Source: Prorocentrum cordatum
Taxonomy: Eukaryota; Sar; Dinophyceae; Prorocentrales; Prorocentraceae
NCBI GenBank assembly: GCA_963575745.1
Contig: CAUYUJ010003631.1
Coordinates: 55,001-77,350 of the forward strand
Reading direction: 5' to 3'
DNA length: 22,350 bases
Part shown: positions 1-9,089 of the stretch, piece after piece
How positions within the stretch are numbered: the stretch's first letter is position 1
Layout: each line of letters opens with the position of its first letter
Notes under the pieces: generated by a model
The model's database searches: none
What the model saw: only the letters and a program-made list of their open reading frames with translations
What the model was told of the DNA's origin: nothing
Made by a program: the position numbers and the translations under genes

Positions 1-240
1 GGGGGGCGTCGGGGGAACACTGAAAGCGCACATGCGAAGCCCGTACCCCCCAGCCCGAAATTCGGGTCTTCGGGTTGGGTTGGGGTGCTCTGGTAGGCAG
101 TTCCCTTCCTCTTGCACGAGGCTCTCTCCTGCTTCCCCCCCGCACTGCGCGGCAGGCTGCGCGGTGCTGGCGGCGGCCTGAGCCGCACCCTCGCGCCCGC
201 CCCGTGTCCCCGCGCGCGCCCCGTGCCCCGCGTGCGCCCC

Positions 241-470
241 TCCTCCTCCTCCTCCTCCTCCTCCTCCTCCTCCTCCTCCTTTTCTCCTCCTCCTCCCCTT
301 CCTCTTCCTCCCCCTCTTCCTCCTCCTCCTCCTCCTCCTTTTCTCCTCCTCCTCCCCTTCCTCCCTCTCCTCCTCCTCCTCCTCCTCCTCCTCCTCCGCC
401 TCCTCCTTCTCTTTCTCCTCCTCCTCCTCCGCCTCCTCCTCCTCCTCCACCTCCTCCTCCTGGGTGGCTT
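241..470 (+). repeat. (TCC)n pyrimidine tract
   Basis: An imperfect CCT/TCC trinucleotide tract, almost purely pyrimidine on the + strand, with TTTTCTCC interruptions. Parts are internally duplicated: a TTTTCTCCTCCTCCTCCCC block recurs near 281 and 340. The open frames across it encode only poly-Leu, poly-Ser or poly-Pro and are not credible proteins. The 240 bases before it are GC-rich with no recognisable feature. Confidence 0.95.
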
Positions 471-499
471 GGCGCCCCCGCGGCACGGGGACATAAAGG

Positions 500-1370
500 A
501 ATGAACTGGGCCTGATACACAATACGCAGACAATTGTGCATTGGCTTGAAGGAACTGGCGTGGGCAAAACGGCTCAGCAGCAACACTCTGATGGATTCTC
601 CACGGCGGCGTGTCATTGATGCTGCTTCTGCTCCCCCATCGATGGCTGACGGGAGCCGCCGGCTGCAGAGATCACGGGGCCCTCTCAGCACGAGCTGGCC
701 TGCCGAGCGGCCATCAGACTCAGTCGTGGCCAGATTTATCGCGAACTTTCTTTAGCTCTGGACTGCGCAGCGACACCTCCGCTACCGGCCATCGCTGAGT
801 GTGGGTTGGGGAACGTGTGAGCGATTGGACACTGTGTTCAAGTGTCACTCCATCCGCTCTCTCCGAAGGTTGTGCTGGTGTATGCTGTCCACCAGAGGTC
901 ACGCTTGGTAGCGGGCTGCACATGCCCGAGAGGTTGCGGTAGGTGCCGGCAGCTTCTTGCAACGCAGTTCTTGGCGCCCTGACGGGGGTGGCTGGCGGCG
1001 CCGTGCGCCTGGCAGGAAGGAAAGCCAACGCGGGCTGCTTCCTGCGCAGACCTCTTGCCGCTGACGCCGCTCTCTTTCCGATGGCTCGCGTGTCGTTGGC
1101 TCACCAGGCGAGCCTGCCAGGGTGGACCCCAGAGTGACACGGGCCATGTGCCTGTCTTCTGCTGGCTGCTTTCACTGCCCAGGCACCCTGAGGCCCCAGC
1201 GGCCGTGTGAGCATGGCGGCTTCCCTAACCCTGTCGCTGTCCTGAAGCCTCCGCAAGGTTCCCCGATTCAGGTCACGATGCCCAGAGCTCTCTCGTTCTT
1301 GCGATTCTCTTCGGGCCTTCGGCCTTCAGCGATCTTCTCTGCTTGATCCGCCTCTGCTACCTCCTCCCGT
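500..1370. other. Unassigned GC-rich spacer, nothing recognised
   Basis: About 870 bases without a tandem repeat, an inverted repeat of note, an RNA gene or a recognisable protein. The open frames here are all about 100 codons or less, overlap on both strands and show no domain I know. I see nothing to annotate. Confidence 0.6.
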
Positions 1371-1378
1371 CGTTGTCG

Positions 1379-1634
1379 CCGCCGCCGCCGCCGTCCTCCT
1401 CCTCCCCCTCCTCCCCCTCCTCCCCCTCCTCCCCCTCCCCCTCTCCTCCTCCCTCCTCCTCTCCTCCTCCTCCTCCTCCTTCCTCCTCCTCCTCCCCCTC
1501 CTCCTCCTCCTCCTCCTCTCCTCCTCCCCTCCTCCTCCTCCTCTCCTCCTCCCCTCTGCCTCTTCCTCCCCCTCCTACTCCTCTTCTCCCCTCTTCCTCC
1601 TCCTCCTCCTCCTCCTCCTCCTCCTCCTCCTCGT
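1379..1634 (+). repeat. (TCC)n/(CCG)n pyrimidine tract
   Basis: A second long CTC/TCC tract, imperfect, starting with a short CCG run (about 1379-1393). It ends in an uninterrupted TCC stretch of about 35 bases before 1632. The opposite strand reads as Gly/Glu-rich frames, which are composition artefacts. Flanking sequence to 1790 is very GC-rich, with CCGCCGCAG-type short repeats. Confidence 0.95.
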
Positions 1635-1808
1635 TTTCCTCGCTGCCCGCCCTCGGCCTGCGCCGGGGACCGCCGCCTTCGTGCGGTCGGGCGGGCCGGC
1701 GGCCGCCCCCGGCCGCCAGGGGGCCCGCCGCAGCCGCAGCCTCCGCCGCAGCCTCCGCCGCCGCGCCGGACTGCGGGGGCGACGAGCACGTCGGGAGCCT
1801 TGAGACAG

Positions 1809-2014
1809 GGGTCAATACAAACGGGGGTCAGCCAGGGCGCCAGATCTTGCAGGATCCTGCAGGGCCAGGGTCGCATTGACCCGGGTTTGGGTGGAGGATC
1901 CTGCAGGATCTTGCAGGACCCCTCGCATTGACCCGGGTTTGGGTGCAGGATCTTGCAGGATTTTGTAGGATTCTGCAAGGCTTGACTGACCCGTGTCTGG
2001 ATTGACCCGGGTCA
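1809..2014. repeat. 52-bp tandem repeat with GACCCGGGT and GGATCYTGCA subunits
   Basis: The block TCGCATTGACCCGGG begins at 1871 and again at 1923, a 52-bp period. Each copy continues into GGGTTTGGGTG and two or three GGATCTTGCA decamers. Partial copies occur before (1809-1870) and after (1981-2014). The array ends in the perfect 12-bp palindrome TGACCCGGGTCA at 2003-2014. No coding function is supported. Confidence 0.8.
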
Positions 2015-2061
2015 GAATGTCCCCGAGCACGGATCCCTGGGCCCTGGCCTTGGGTCGGAGG

Positions 2062-2418
2062 TGGACAGACCTCCTATCGGGCCGGGCGAAAGGGGGGGAT
2101 TGGGAAAGGGGGGGGTACGAAATTTGCTGCATGCAGCTGGTTTCGGCCTCACCGAGGGGCCCATTCCTCGATACATAGCCGCCCCGGCGCCGGGAGGCGC
2201 CGGGAAAAGCAGCTACGTGAGCTGATTCTCCCCCCCCCCCTTTGCTATCCCCCCCTTTCGCCCGACCCGATCCTACCCTGACACGTCGATTAAGGAATTT
2301 GGCCGTTTTCGGTTCTCCAGATGGCGTCGCGGCCGTCATTTTCCAGGCTTGCGCCCGCCGGGTTTGGGCCCGAGGTCGTCTTCACCAAGCTACGTTTTAC
2401 CAAAGGGAGGTCTGTCCA
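2062..2418. repeat. Outer inverted repeat around the 2073-2273 element
   Basis: TGGACAGACCTCC at 2062-2074 is the exact reverse complement of 2406-2418. The match continues imperfectly for about eight more bases outward on both sides. It may be the true ends of a larger nested element of about 360 bp, or the relic of an older one into which copy 1 inserted. Confidence 0.55.
2073..2273. mobile_element. Inverted-repeat (MITE-like) element, paired-G-run type, copy 1
   Basis: Arms of about 42 bases at 2073-2116 and 2229-2273 are reverse complements with few mismatches. The left arm reads CGGGCCGGGCGAAA, then seven G, ATTGGGAAA, then eight G. The right arm is its complement with TTTGCTAT between the two C runs. 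The roughly 110-bp centre has smaller palindromes, such as CTGCATGCAG and CCCGGCGCCGGG. An outer inverted pair (TGGACAGACCTCC at 2062-2074 and its complement at 2406-2418) encloses it. No open frame or transposase is present. It shares its two-G-run layout with elements at 5242 and 6655. Confidence 0.75.
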
Positions 2419-2430
2419 TCCCCGGCTTAG

Positions 2431-2772
2431 GTCGGGCGAGTCACTCTGCAGTTGTGGAAGCCGATTAATGGAGAGGAAGCATGCTGCCAAATCATTGCCA
2501 GATGTCTAAGAGATGTTTCAAATCTGTTTTGAATATGTTAAACAGCAATTCGAAACATGTTTAGAACATGTTTTACACATTTTAAACACCTCTTAAATTC
2601 AGTGATAGGATTGTTAGAGTGTCCATTGTCGTGGCTTTCACAACTCGACGTGAGGATTTTTTTTTTCAAAAATGGCCAAAACAATGACAAATGTTTGGGC
2701 CATTTTTGGGGCATTTGTCAACTATCTCTGTGTTTTTCCTCCAGGGTCTGCCCGTAGGGGGACATGCCCGAC
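2431..2772. mobile_element. Inverted-repeat element of the GTCGGGC...GCCCGAC family, divergent copy
   Basis: The right end (about 2750-2772, CCCGTAGGGGGACATGCCCGAC) is nearly identical to the right end at 5171 and close to that at 20733. The left end at 2431 (GTCGGGCGAGTCACTCTGCAG) matches the family left end at about 17 of 22 positions, so the left boundary is less certain. The inside is AT-rich, with several AACATGTTT-like words between 2513 and 2590. No protein is encoded and no target-site duplication is evident. Confidence 0.55.
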
Positions 2773-2902
2773 CTGGCCCTGGCCCTGCCAGGGGCGTGCG
2801 CCGGTCCGGGGCGCCTCCCTGGAGGCGGAGGGGGGCGACGGCACGAGAAAAGGAGCGGGGAGGGGGAGGATACCCCGAGGGGCGGAGAAGCGTCCTGGTT
2901 CG

Positions 2903-3079
2903 CCTATGGCCCTACCAAACAATGCTCTAAGAATGTTTTGTGGTTTCCACGGAAGGTTCTTAGAACGTTTCTGGCGGAGTCTGTCTTGTTCTGTCGCATC
3001 GGGTTTACGTTCCAAGAACGTTGTTTTTGTTCTTAGCACATTATTGGGTTCTGCGAACATTTCGTTGTAGGACTATAGG
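2903..3079. mobile_element. Inverted-repeat (MITE-like) element with TTCTTAGAACGTT inner repeats
   Basis: The left end CCTATGGCCCTACCAAACAATG (2903 on) pairs with the complement of 3058-3079 at 16 of 22 positions. Weaker pairing continues outward (CGTCCTGG versus CGTCCCGG). The inside holds four or five variants of a GTTCTTAGAACGTT palindrome, at about 2921-2936, 2957-2971, 3008-3022 and 3029-3062. Flanking it, GGATACCCCGAGGGGCGGAG (about 2868) and GGTACCCGAGGGGTGGAG (about 3110) form an approximate direct repeat. There is no open frame of interest. Confidence 0.6.
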
Positions 3080-3083
3080 AATG

Positions 3084-3883
3084 CCGGGACGGTCGGTCCC
3101 TGCTCAAATGGTACCCGAGGGGTGGAGGAGTGTCGGGAGGGGGGAGAAGCACACAGGCACAATCAAGCGGCGATTCCCGGGGAAATGCAGTCAACCCGCA
3201 TAGTAAGGATAGGCAGCCTTCCCAAGGGAACCCTTGCATCCTTGCCTTCTCGGTCCATCCTTCGCCGCTTTCGCTGACCGCGCCCCGCTCGAAAAGCTTC
3301 GAAATGGGCGTCCAAGGCCCTCGCATCCTTATCGCGCATCCTTACCACACTGGTTGACTGTATGGGAAAAGAATATGGGAAGTGGGGGGGGACGAAAACC
3401 CAGAGGATCTGGGGAACTATGGGGGATCCTGGGATTCGAGTGTATTTCTTCGTGTGTCCCTGGCCCCCGTCAGGAGCAGAGGGGAGCGGGGCCAGGCTCG
3501 AGTCCGCGGGAGGCATCCGTGCAGAGCGCCGCGCCTGCCCAGGGCCGCCCAGGGTGATGCCCCTGGCCAGCGCCGCGAAGAGGCTGCAGCCTCGCAGGAA
3601 ATCACGGCCGGAGCCCTGGACCCAGCGGAGGAGAAGGTGCCCCATGCCTTTACCCCCTCGCCCGTCTTCCCCCTCTCTGGGCCTCCTGGGAGGCACTCGT
3701 CGCCGCCGCCGGATTCGCCCCGAAATTCTGGTCAGAACCCACCCCAGGAGTGGTCTCGGGGGCAGCGGCATCGGCACCTTTTTGGTTTCCCCGCAGACCC
3801 CATTTTTCCGTGGCATTTCTCGGACCGTGTCGACTCGCGAGGGTCTTCGGAGCCCGAAGTAGGGCGAGGTCGCCGGGTGCGAA
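3084..3883. other. Unassigned spacer, nothing recognised
   Basis: About 800 bases of mixed, moderately GC-rich sequence. Long open frames cross it on both strands, but they run on into the adjacent (GGA)n tract as poly-Gly, poly-Arg, poly-Ser or poly-Leu, so their length comes from the repeat. I recognise no domain in the non-repetitive part. Confidence 0.5.
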
Positions 3884-4103
3884 AGAGGAGGCGGAGGAGG
3901 AGGGGGATGGGGATGGGGGAGAAAGAGGCGGAGGAGGAGGGGGATGGGGATGGGGGAGAAGGAGACGGAGGCGGAGGCGGAGGCGGAGGCGGAGGCGGAG
4001 GTGGAGGCGGAGGAGGAGGAGGAGGAGGAGGAGGAGGAGGAGGAGGAGGAGGAGGAGGAGGAGGAGGAGGAGGAGGAGGAGGAGGAGGAGGAGGAGGAGG
4101 AGG
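3884..4103 (+). repeat. Purine tract: 37-bp duplication, then (GGCGGA)n and (GGA)n
   Basis: About 220 bases almost purely purine on the + strand. It opens with two copies of a 37-bp unit (3891 and 3928) containing GGGGGATGGGGATGGGGG. A GGAGGC hexamer run follows (about 3965-4012), then an uninterrupted (GGA)n run of about 30 copies to 4103. The G-run spacing suits G-quadruplexes, and the mirror symmetry suits triplex DNA; that is inference from composition. The frames through it give poly-Gly, poly-Glu and poly-Arg. Confidence 0.95.
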
Positions 4104-4700
4104 TCTGGTCGATGAGCCTCGCCGCGGCCCAGACCGTCATCGCGCGGGCGTGGGTGCCCTCCGCAAGCTCCGCCAGCCAGTGACTGGACGACGCGGCCAT
4201 TCTCCTGCAAGGCGTCTGCCGTCTCCAAGCGGGCTGCGGTGGCCGAAGCTGGAGCAGAATCAGCCACGCGCAGAGGGGGGTTATGGGGGAGGGGGGAGGG
4301 GGGAAGGCTTCTTGGAAGCGCACCCTGCTCCTCATTCGGCGCGGGCCTTGTCTGTAATTCGATGTAGGGCCAGCAGCCTCCTTCTAAGAAGCCTTCCTCC
4401 CCTACCCCCTTGTGCGTGCCACCTCGCATGGAAGTTGTTTCAAGTTGGGCGTTTTCCTCGATTCGAACTCTCAATTCGCTTCGGACGTGTCCCATCGTTG
4501 CCTGACCGCCTGCTGGTCCTGGCTCGCCGCCGACCAAGCAAGCTTTCCGACCGATCTCTTCTCGTAGCGAAGATTCTCTACGCCTGAGGCCTTCTCCCGC
4601 GTTCCCTTGGCCTGGCGCGGCCCCCCTGTTTCCGAACGCGTTGGCGTCCGCCCTCGCTGCTGACCCAGCAAAGCCAGACACTTTTTTCTCGACTTCGGCC
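4104..4700. other. Unassigned spacer, nothing recognised
   Basis: About 600 bases between the (GGA)n tract and the CACTGTCCC minisatellite. One G-rich patch (about 4274-4308) stands out. There are no inverted repeats, RNA genes or recognisable protein domains. Confidence 0.5.
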
Positions 4701-4710
4701 TCCAGGGGCC

Positions 4711-4938
4711 GTCCCCACTGTCCCCACCACTGTCCCGCTGTCCCCACTCTCTCCGCCCCTGTCCCACTGAGCTGTCCGGCTGTCCCACCACTGTCCCCAC
4801 TGTCCCCACTGTCCCCACCACTGTCCCCACTGTCCCCACTGTCCCCTTTTCCAACCACTGTCTTCATCACCGCCCTCACCACTGTCCCCACCACCACTGT
4901 CCCCACTACTGTCCCAGTGTCCCCACTGTCCCCACCAC
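4711..4938 (+). repeat. Minisatellite of CACTGTCCC 9-mers and 12-mers
   Basis: Tandem CACTGTCCC units, with frequent three-base CAC insertions giving 12-mers. Clean blocks (about 4777-4850 and 4880-4938) are separated by degenerate ones. Because units are 9 or 12 bases, all frames stay open; the minus frames read Gly-Asp-Ser-Gly-like. This is repeat sequence, not a credible gene. Confidence 0.9.
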
Positions 4939-5040
4939 TGTCTCACTGGGGCCATCCGAAGAGGGATCCAGGGCGAACACCTGGCTCAGGGGAAGGGACC
5001 GAGCCCTCTTGGGGCCACGCTCGCAGCGACCTGGCATTAA

Positions 5041-5171
5041 GTCGGGCCTGTCCCTCTACAGGAGGAATGCTCAAAGATAGCCCGGGGACTGTTTTTGAAT
5101 ATTTTTCAGCATCTCTTGGGTAGAGAGTTTTCTTCGTCCCAAATCCCCCCCCGTAGGGGGACATGCCCGAC
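5041..5171. mobile_element. Inverted-repeat (MITE-like) element, GTCGGGC family, copy A
   Basis: The left end GTCGGGCCTGTCCCTCTACA (5041) pairs with the complement of the right end at 5171 (GGGGGACATGCCCGAC), about 19 of 22 positions. Just inside the left end, GGAGGAATGCTCAAAGATAG continues to match the copy at 20566, so homology is not limited to the termini. It is 131 bp with no coding capacity. I could not identify a target-site duplication. Confidence 0.75.
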
Positions 5172-5241
5172 ATGAGCCTGGCATCGCATGGACGTGTGCA
5201 CCTTCCTCGGCGAGGCCAGGCCCGGAGAACCGGACCACCCC

Positions 5242-5429
5242 GGAGCATTGGGCGTTGCGTAATGGGGGGGTCATAAATGGGGGGGTGGCGAGGGTGGTCC
5301 GAAAGGGTACCCAAACGGTACCTAAACGAGCCCCCTGGGGGTCCAGAGGGGCCCGAAAGGGGCACGAAAAGGGACCGTTTCTGACCCCCCCATTTATGAC
5401 CCCCCCATTAAGCCACGCCCAAGAGCACC
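5242..5429. mobile_element. Inverted-repeat (MITE-like) element, paired-G-run type, copy 2
   Basis: A perfect 27-base inverted repeat lies at 5260-5286 and 5384-5410. The left arm is TAAT, seven G, TCATAAAT, seven G, T. Imperfect pairing extends outward to 5242 and 5429 (GGGCGTTGCG versus GGGCGTGGCT). The roughly 97-bp centre is rich in GGTACC and CGAAAGGG words. The perfect inner arms suggest this is the youngest of the three paired-G-run copies. Confidence 0.8.
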
Positions 5430-5582
5430 TTGGAGCATCTTGGGAGCATCCCGCGGGAGAGGCACGCGGCCGATGCCGAGGCACGCACGGGGAACGGGCG
5501 TCCGAGCGACGGCCGGCAAAAAATTCGAGAGGCTCGCGGAGGGGCAGCGAGGGCGACCTGAGCTTCTGGGGCGACGGAGGAC

Positions 5583-5759
5583 GGATTGCAAAAAAAACCC
5601 GATTGCAAAAAACAAAAAAACCAAGGATTGCAAGAAAAAGGATTGCAACAAAAACGAAGGATTGCAAAAAAAAGGATTGCAACAAAAAACGAAGGATTGC
5701 AAAGGATTGCAAAAAAAACATTCGTTTTTTTGCAATCCTTCGTTTTTTTTGCAATCCTT
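5583..5759. repeat. GGATTGCAA array with two inverted copies (large hairpin)
   Basis: Eight direct copies of GGATTGCAA (one starting CGATTGCAA) begin at 5583, 5600, 5625, 5640, 5659, 5674, 5694 and 5704. They are separated by A-rich linkers, often CGAA at the front. Two inverted copies, TTGCAATCC, lie at 5730 and 5750 with T-rich linkers. The inverted copies can pair with two of the direct ones to make a long AT-rich cruciform or hairpin. The spacing is irregular (10-25 bases), unlike a normal microsatellite. Confidence 0.9.
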
Positions 5760-5889
5760 CGGGGTAATGCTCCCAGAGGAGGAGCAGATCTGAGCAGCCC
5801 AGTCGTCGGTAAGAGCAGATTTGAGGTCAGAGCTTCTCGCGAAGGGGGGTCGTGAGGACTGCCGTTGACAGGTCCAGTGCGCCATCCGA

Positions 5890-6025
5890 TCGCATGGGGA
5901 TCTGGCCTGGGAACAACGCTCGCCCCCCCCCCCCCCCCGCAACCTACAGGTTACAACAGTCATGCGTGCTGTGATCTTGCCATGGGGACGACGCTGCCCC
6001 CCCCCGCAGCGGCAACAGTCATCTC
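5890..6025 (+). repeat. Imperfect direct repeat with C-runs
   Basis: Two related blocks, at about 5894-5972 and 5981-6022, each run ATGGGGA, CGCT, a long C run (15 and 9), then CAACAGTCAT. The second copy is shorter. No function is apparent. Confidence 0.5.
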
Positions 6026-6153
6026 GTCGGATGTTTGCGTCCGATCCGCGCCGACCCCTTCGGCTCGAAGCGCTGCTCCGCCCTCGCCCTGGAGAGCCCG
6101 AGACGTGGCGCGGCGGCGTCGGATAGGCTGCTGGGTCGGGGTGCCGGAGAGCG

Positions 6154-6380
<227 letters not shown>

Positions 6381-6654
6381 GGGGCGTTGCCAGGCGTCCC
6401 CCCAGCAGCAGGGCCCGCAGGGCTGGACCTGAAGGGTGCTCTGGCGATCTCGTGGGCCGTTTTTTTCTGTTTCCGCTCCGTTCTTGTTGCGGCAAAGGGC
6501 AGGGCGACGACGAACAAACGAGGGACAGCGAAAACAGAACGTCGACAACAAGCACCGTTTGGGTCGATCCCCGCCCAGCAAGGTCGGCGGGGAGCCTCGT
6601 GTGGGGCATGTTCCCGGTGGCTGTTCAGGACGTTGGAGCAGCGGAAAATCGGGG

Positions 6655-6838
6655 GCGGAAAAGAGGGGGGTGAGGACTAGGGGGGGGTGGATATCATGGC
6701 GTGGGCCATGATATTTCCCCAGATTTCATGGCGCCTCGTCTTATTTTATTACGTCACTGGCCTCCCCGCTGGGCCGCGCACATGCCGCCAGTCATGATTT
6801 GCACCCCCCCCCTCTTGGACACCCCCCTCTTGGCCGCT
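6655..6838. mobile_element. Inverted-repeat (MITE-like) element, paired-G-run type, copy 3
   Basis: The left arm (6655-6706) reads GCGGAAAAGA, a six-G run, TGAGGACTA, an eight-G run, TGGATATCATGGC. The complement of the right arm (6785-6838) follows the same order with about ten differences. Within the left half, ATATCATGGC-GTGG-GCCATGATAT (6691-6714) is a perfect 10-bp stem with a four-base loop. There is no coding capacity. Confidence 0.75.
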
Positions 6839-6985
6839 CCCGAGAAAAGGACGGGGGACGCCGGGGGGCGGGCAAGGCAAGTTGCGTTGGACGACCGAGT
6901 AGGCGAGTAGGGGTGTCCCATGGCTGGGTTGAGGGGTCGCACGCGCCACCCTGTCGGCAGCGAGAGGTACCCTGGCACATCCTGT

Positions 6986-7166
6986 AGGTTCGTGTCGTGT
7001 CGACCGGCGGCGACCCCGCCAGCAGCGTTCAATTTTGAACGCCGTGGGCGACCCAGAATCGTTCGATGTGGAACGATTTGGACGTTTCGGAAACGGCAGA
7101 TCTTTCAAGATTAAACGATCCCCGCGGTGTCAGAAACCAACGCCGAAGTCGGCACGACACGAACCT
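6986..7166. mobile_element. Inverted-repeat element with internal chain of hairpins
   Basis: The ends AGGTTCGTGTCGTG (6986) and its exact complement ending at 7166 pair over 14 perfect bases, then over about 10 more with one indel. Inside are four short hairpins in a row: GCGTTCAA/TTGAACGC (7025-7042), AATCGTTC/GAACGATT (7057-7078), CGTTT/AAACG (7083-7095) and ATCTT/AAGAT (7100-7111). It is 181 bp and non-coding by appearance. A non-autonomous transposon or fold-back element fits best; a structured RNA is possible but unsupported. Confidence 0.65.
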
Positions 7167-8590
7167 GACGTAGCGCATGGGCGGAAGTGCAACCAGTCAG
7201 TCTCTTCATCGCTCCGATTTCCTGCGGTACGTCTTTGTCAGAGAGTCCTCTGGCTGGCCTCGAGTGGGCCTCCGTGTGGGCTTCTCGGAGGCATCTTGGG
7301 CTCTTCTCGAGCCGTGCGGGAACGTGCTGCAGCCCTCCGCGGGCTCTCTTGGGACGTCTTGGTACGCAGCTCATCCCTGGCAGGAGCGGACAGAGACGCT
7401 ACAGAAATGACAAGGGGAGGCGGAGGAGTCTGTAGCATGGAAAGCGGCCCCTTCACAGGCAAGCGTCCGACCGACCTGCAGGCGAGAGCCCCGTTCTGAA
7501 AAGGAACCGCCATCTAGCGTGAGAGCTACCAGAAGCGTGCCATGAGGTAGGATCATAAGATCCAAGGAACTGTCAGGCGAGAGTCTCATTTTCAACGGGG
7601 ACCGGTGAAATAATGGCGAGCTCTTAAGTCTGCCCTCCCCGTCGGAAGCCGAACACATGCCTCTCGCGGCCCTCTGAGGGCGCTCTTGGGGCCGTCTTGG
7701 GCCCCTCTTGGGGCTTCCTTTGGCCATCTTGCAGTCATCTTCAGGCCTCAAGATCCAATCGGAAGCGAAAGTGCGAGAATGATCCTATATCTTCCGTAAT
7801 TTTGGACTGATTTTGGGCTTTCGGGGGCGTCCCTGGGGAGGCTCCGTGGCCACTTGGAGCCGTCTTGTGGCGATCTCGGAGCTTCTTGGAAGCATGCTGG
7901 AAGCTATCTTGAACCATCTCTTGGGATGTCTTGAGCGATCTTGGCTGCCATCTTGGGCTGTCTGGGGTCCGTTTGGATTAAGTTCGGGCCGAACAAGACC
8001 CTCTGTCACCTCGCTGGGGGCGCCGTCCAGAACCAGCAGGAGAGGGCTAGGGAGAGTGATCAGAGTGAGGGGGCCGACAGGTCATTCATTGTCCCTGGGC
8101 GCGTGGCTGAAGTGGGGTTCCTCTGTGAAGATTGTTGTTGCGTTGTTGAATGCTCATCTCGTGACCATTGCGTTTTTCTATCAAAGTGCTGCTTCCGGGA
8201 CTCGCATTCTGTTTTTCCGTTTATTCACTCTGTTCACAAATTTGGTTGTTGGCCCCCCATTTTCAAAAATCCTGGCTCCCGCCTGACACCTCCTCATTCT
8301 GTAGTTCAATTCCGCGTGCTCGCGCGGGTCTTCTTCATACTACACCCAGGAATCGCGCTCCCGCGAGGCACTTCCTCACAACTTTTAAGCGGCGCCGCGC
8401 CCCCCCCCCCAGACTCACGCATCCTGCTCTTGCTCTGGACTTCCGCTGAAGCTTCCTCCGTGCTGGGTTGACGCTTCAGCGGCCCGCCCGCTCGATTTGG
8501 CCGCCTGGGCCCGCCCGCCCGAGCTGCCCGTCAGGGTCCGCTGCCCGACGCGCCAGGCTGGTTCTGCCGAGTGTTCTGCTGCTCCTGATC
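7167..8590. other. Unassigned region with patches of CTTGG-type degenerate repeat
   Basis: About 1.4 kb without a recognised gene. Three patches (about 7281-7375, 7676-7745, 7828-7975) consist of degenerate 14-17 base units resembling CATCTTGGGCCGTCTTGG. Between them the sequence is unremarkable. 8060-8400 is less GC-rich, and open frames there of up to 176 codons have no domain I know. Confidence 0.5.
7676..7975 (+). repeat. Degenerate CTTGG/GCCGTCTTGG repeat patches
   Basis: Successive words such as CTCTTGGGGCCGTCTTGGGC, CCATCTTGCAGTCATCTTCA and CATCTTGGGCTGTCTGGG recur every 14-17 bases, with a unit-free gap at about 7746-7827. The same words appear at 7281-7375, 8950-9060 and throughout the 375-bp array at 12206-13440, so they form a dispersed family within this window. 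Confidence 0.6.
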
Positions 8591-8593
8591 CTC

Positions 8594-8640
8594 CTCCCGC
8601 CAATCTCTCTCTCTCTCTCTCTCGCTCTCTCTCTCTCGTG
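8594..8640 (+). repeat. (CT)n microsatellite
   Basis: A CT dinucleotide run with two short interruptions. It is followed to about 8700 by pyrimidine-rich sequence (CCCTCCCCC). Confidence 0.9.
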
Positions 8641-8949
8641 CTCCATCCCTCCCCCTCCCCCCGTGGTCTCTTTCTACCCCTCCCCTCCTTTTCCCCAGTT
8701 TTCGGGGGGCTGCGCCAGCTGCACGCGGCAGGCAGGGAAGACATACCACCCAAGAGGGGGGGTACGATCGAAGACGAAGAGGGCGGGCATGGGGTGTTTG
8801 GGATATACGTGTTGAATGACACGCGCGCAGGTCAGAGCGAACAGTCTAAACGTGATTGCTGCTGTCGGTGATCGTGATGCTGAGGATGAGGATGAGGATA
8901 CGTGAGCTGATTGAAACGAGAATGCGACATTCATTCGAATGTTGGAGGT

Positions 8950-9060
8950 CCGCTTGTAGCCCCTGTGGGCCCTCTTGTGAGGCATCTTGGGCCGTCTAGA
9001 GGCCATATTGGGCCGCCTTGAGCCCATCTTGGGCCGTCTTGGGACGCTTGGGGGCTGCGC
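8950..9060 (+). repeat. Degenerate CATCTTGGGCCGTCT repeat
   Basis: About seven units of 14-17 bases on the pattern CATCTTGGGCCGTCT. They include clean pairs near 8983 and 9026. Confidence 0.65.
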
Positions 9061-9089
9061 TCCCCTCGAGAAAAACTTCTCAGGCGATC

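Noticed and set aside
4445-4475. GATTCGAACTC (complement GAGTTCGAATC) resembling a tRNA T-loop
   Set aside because: No matching T-stem, anticodon arm or acceptor pairing around it on the minus strand.
3163-4906. Long minus-strand frames (390 and 418 codons) with poly-Ser or poly-Leu
   Set aside because: Their length comes from the (GGA)n tract and the CACTGTCCC minisatellite. The non-repetitive parts have no recognisable domain.
7941-8471. A 176-codon frame in the spacer after the CTTGG repeats
   Set aside because: Its first part overlaps the repeat, and the rest (Cys/Phe-rich, then Pro-rich) matches no family I know; overlapping frames exist in other phases.
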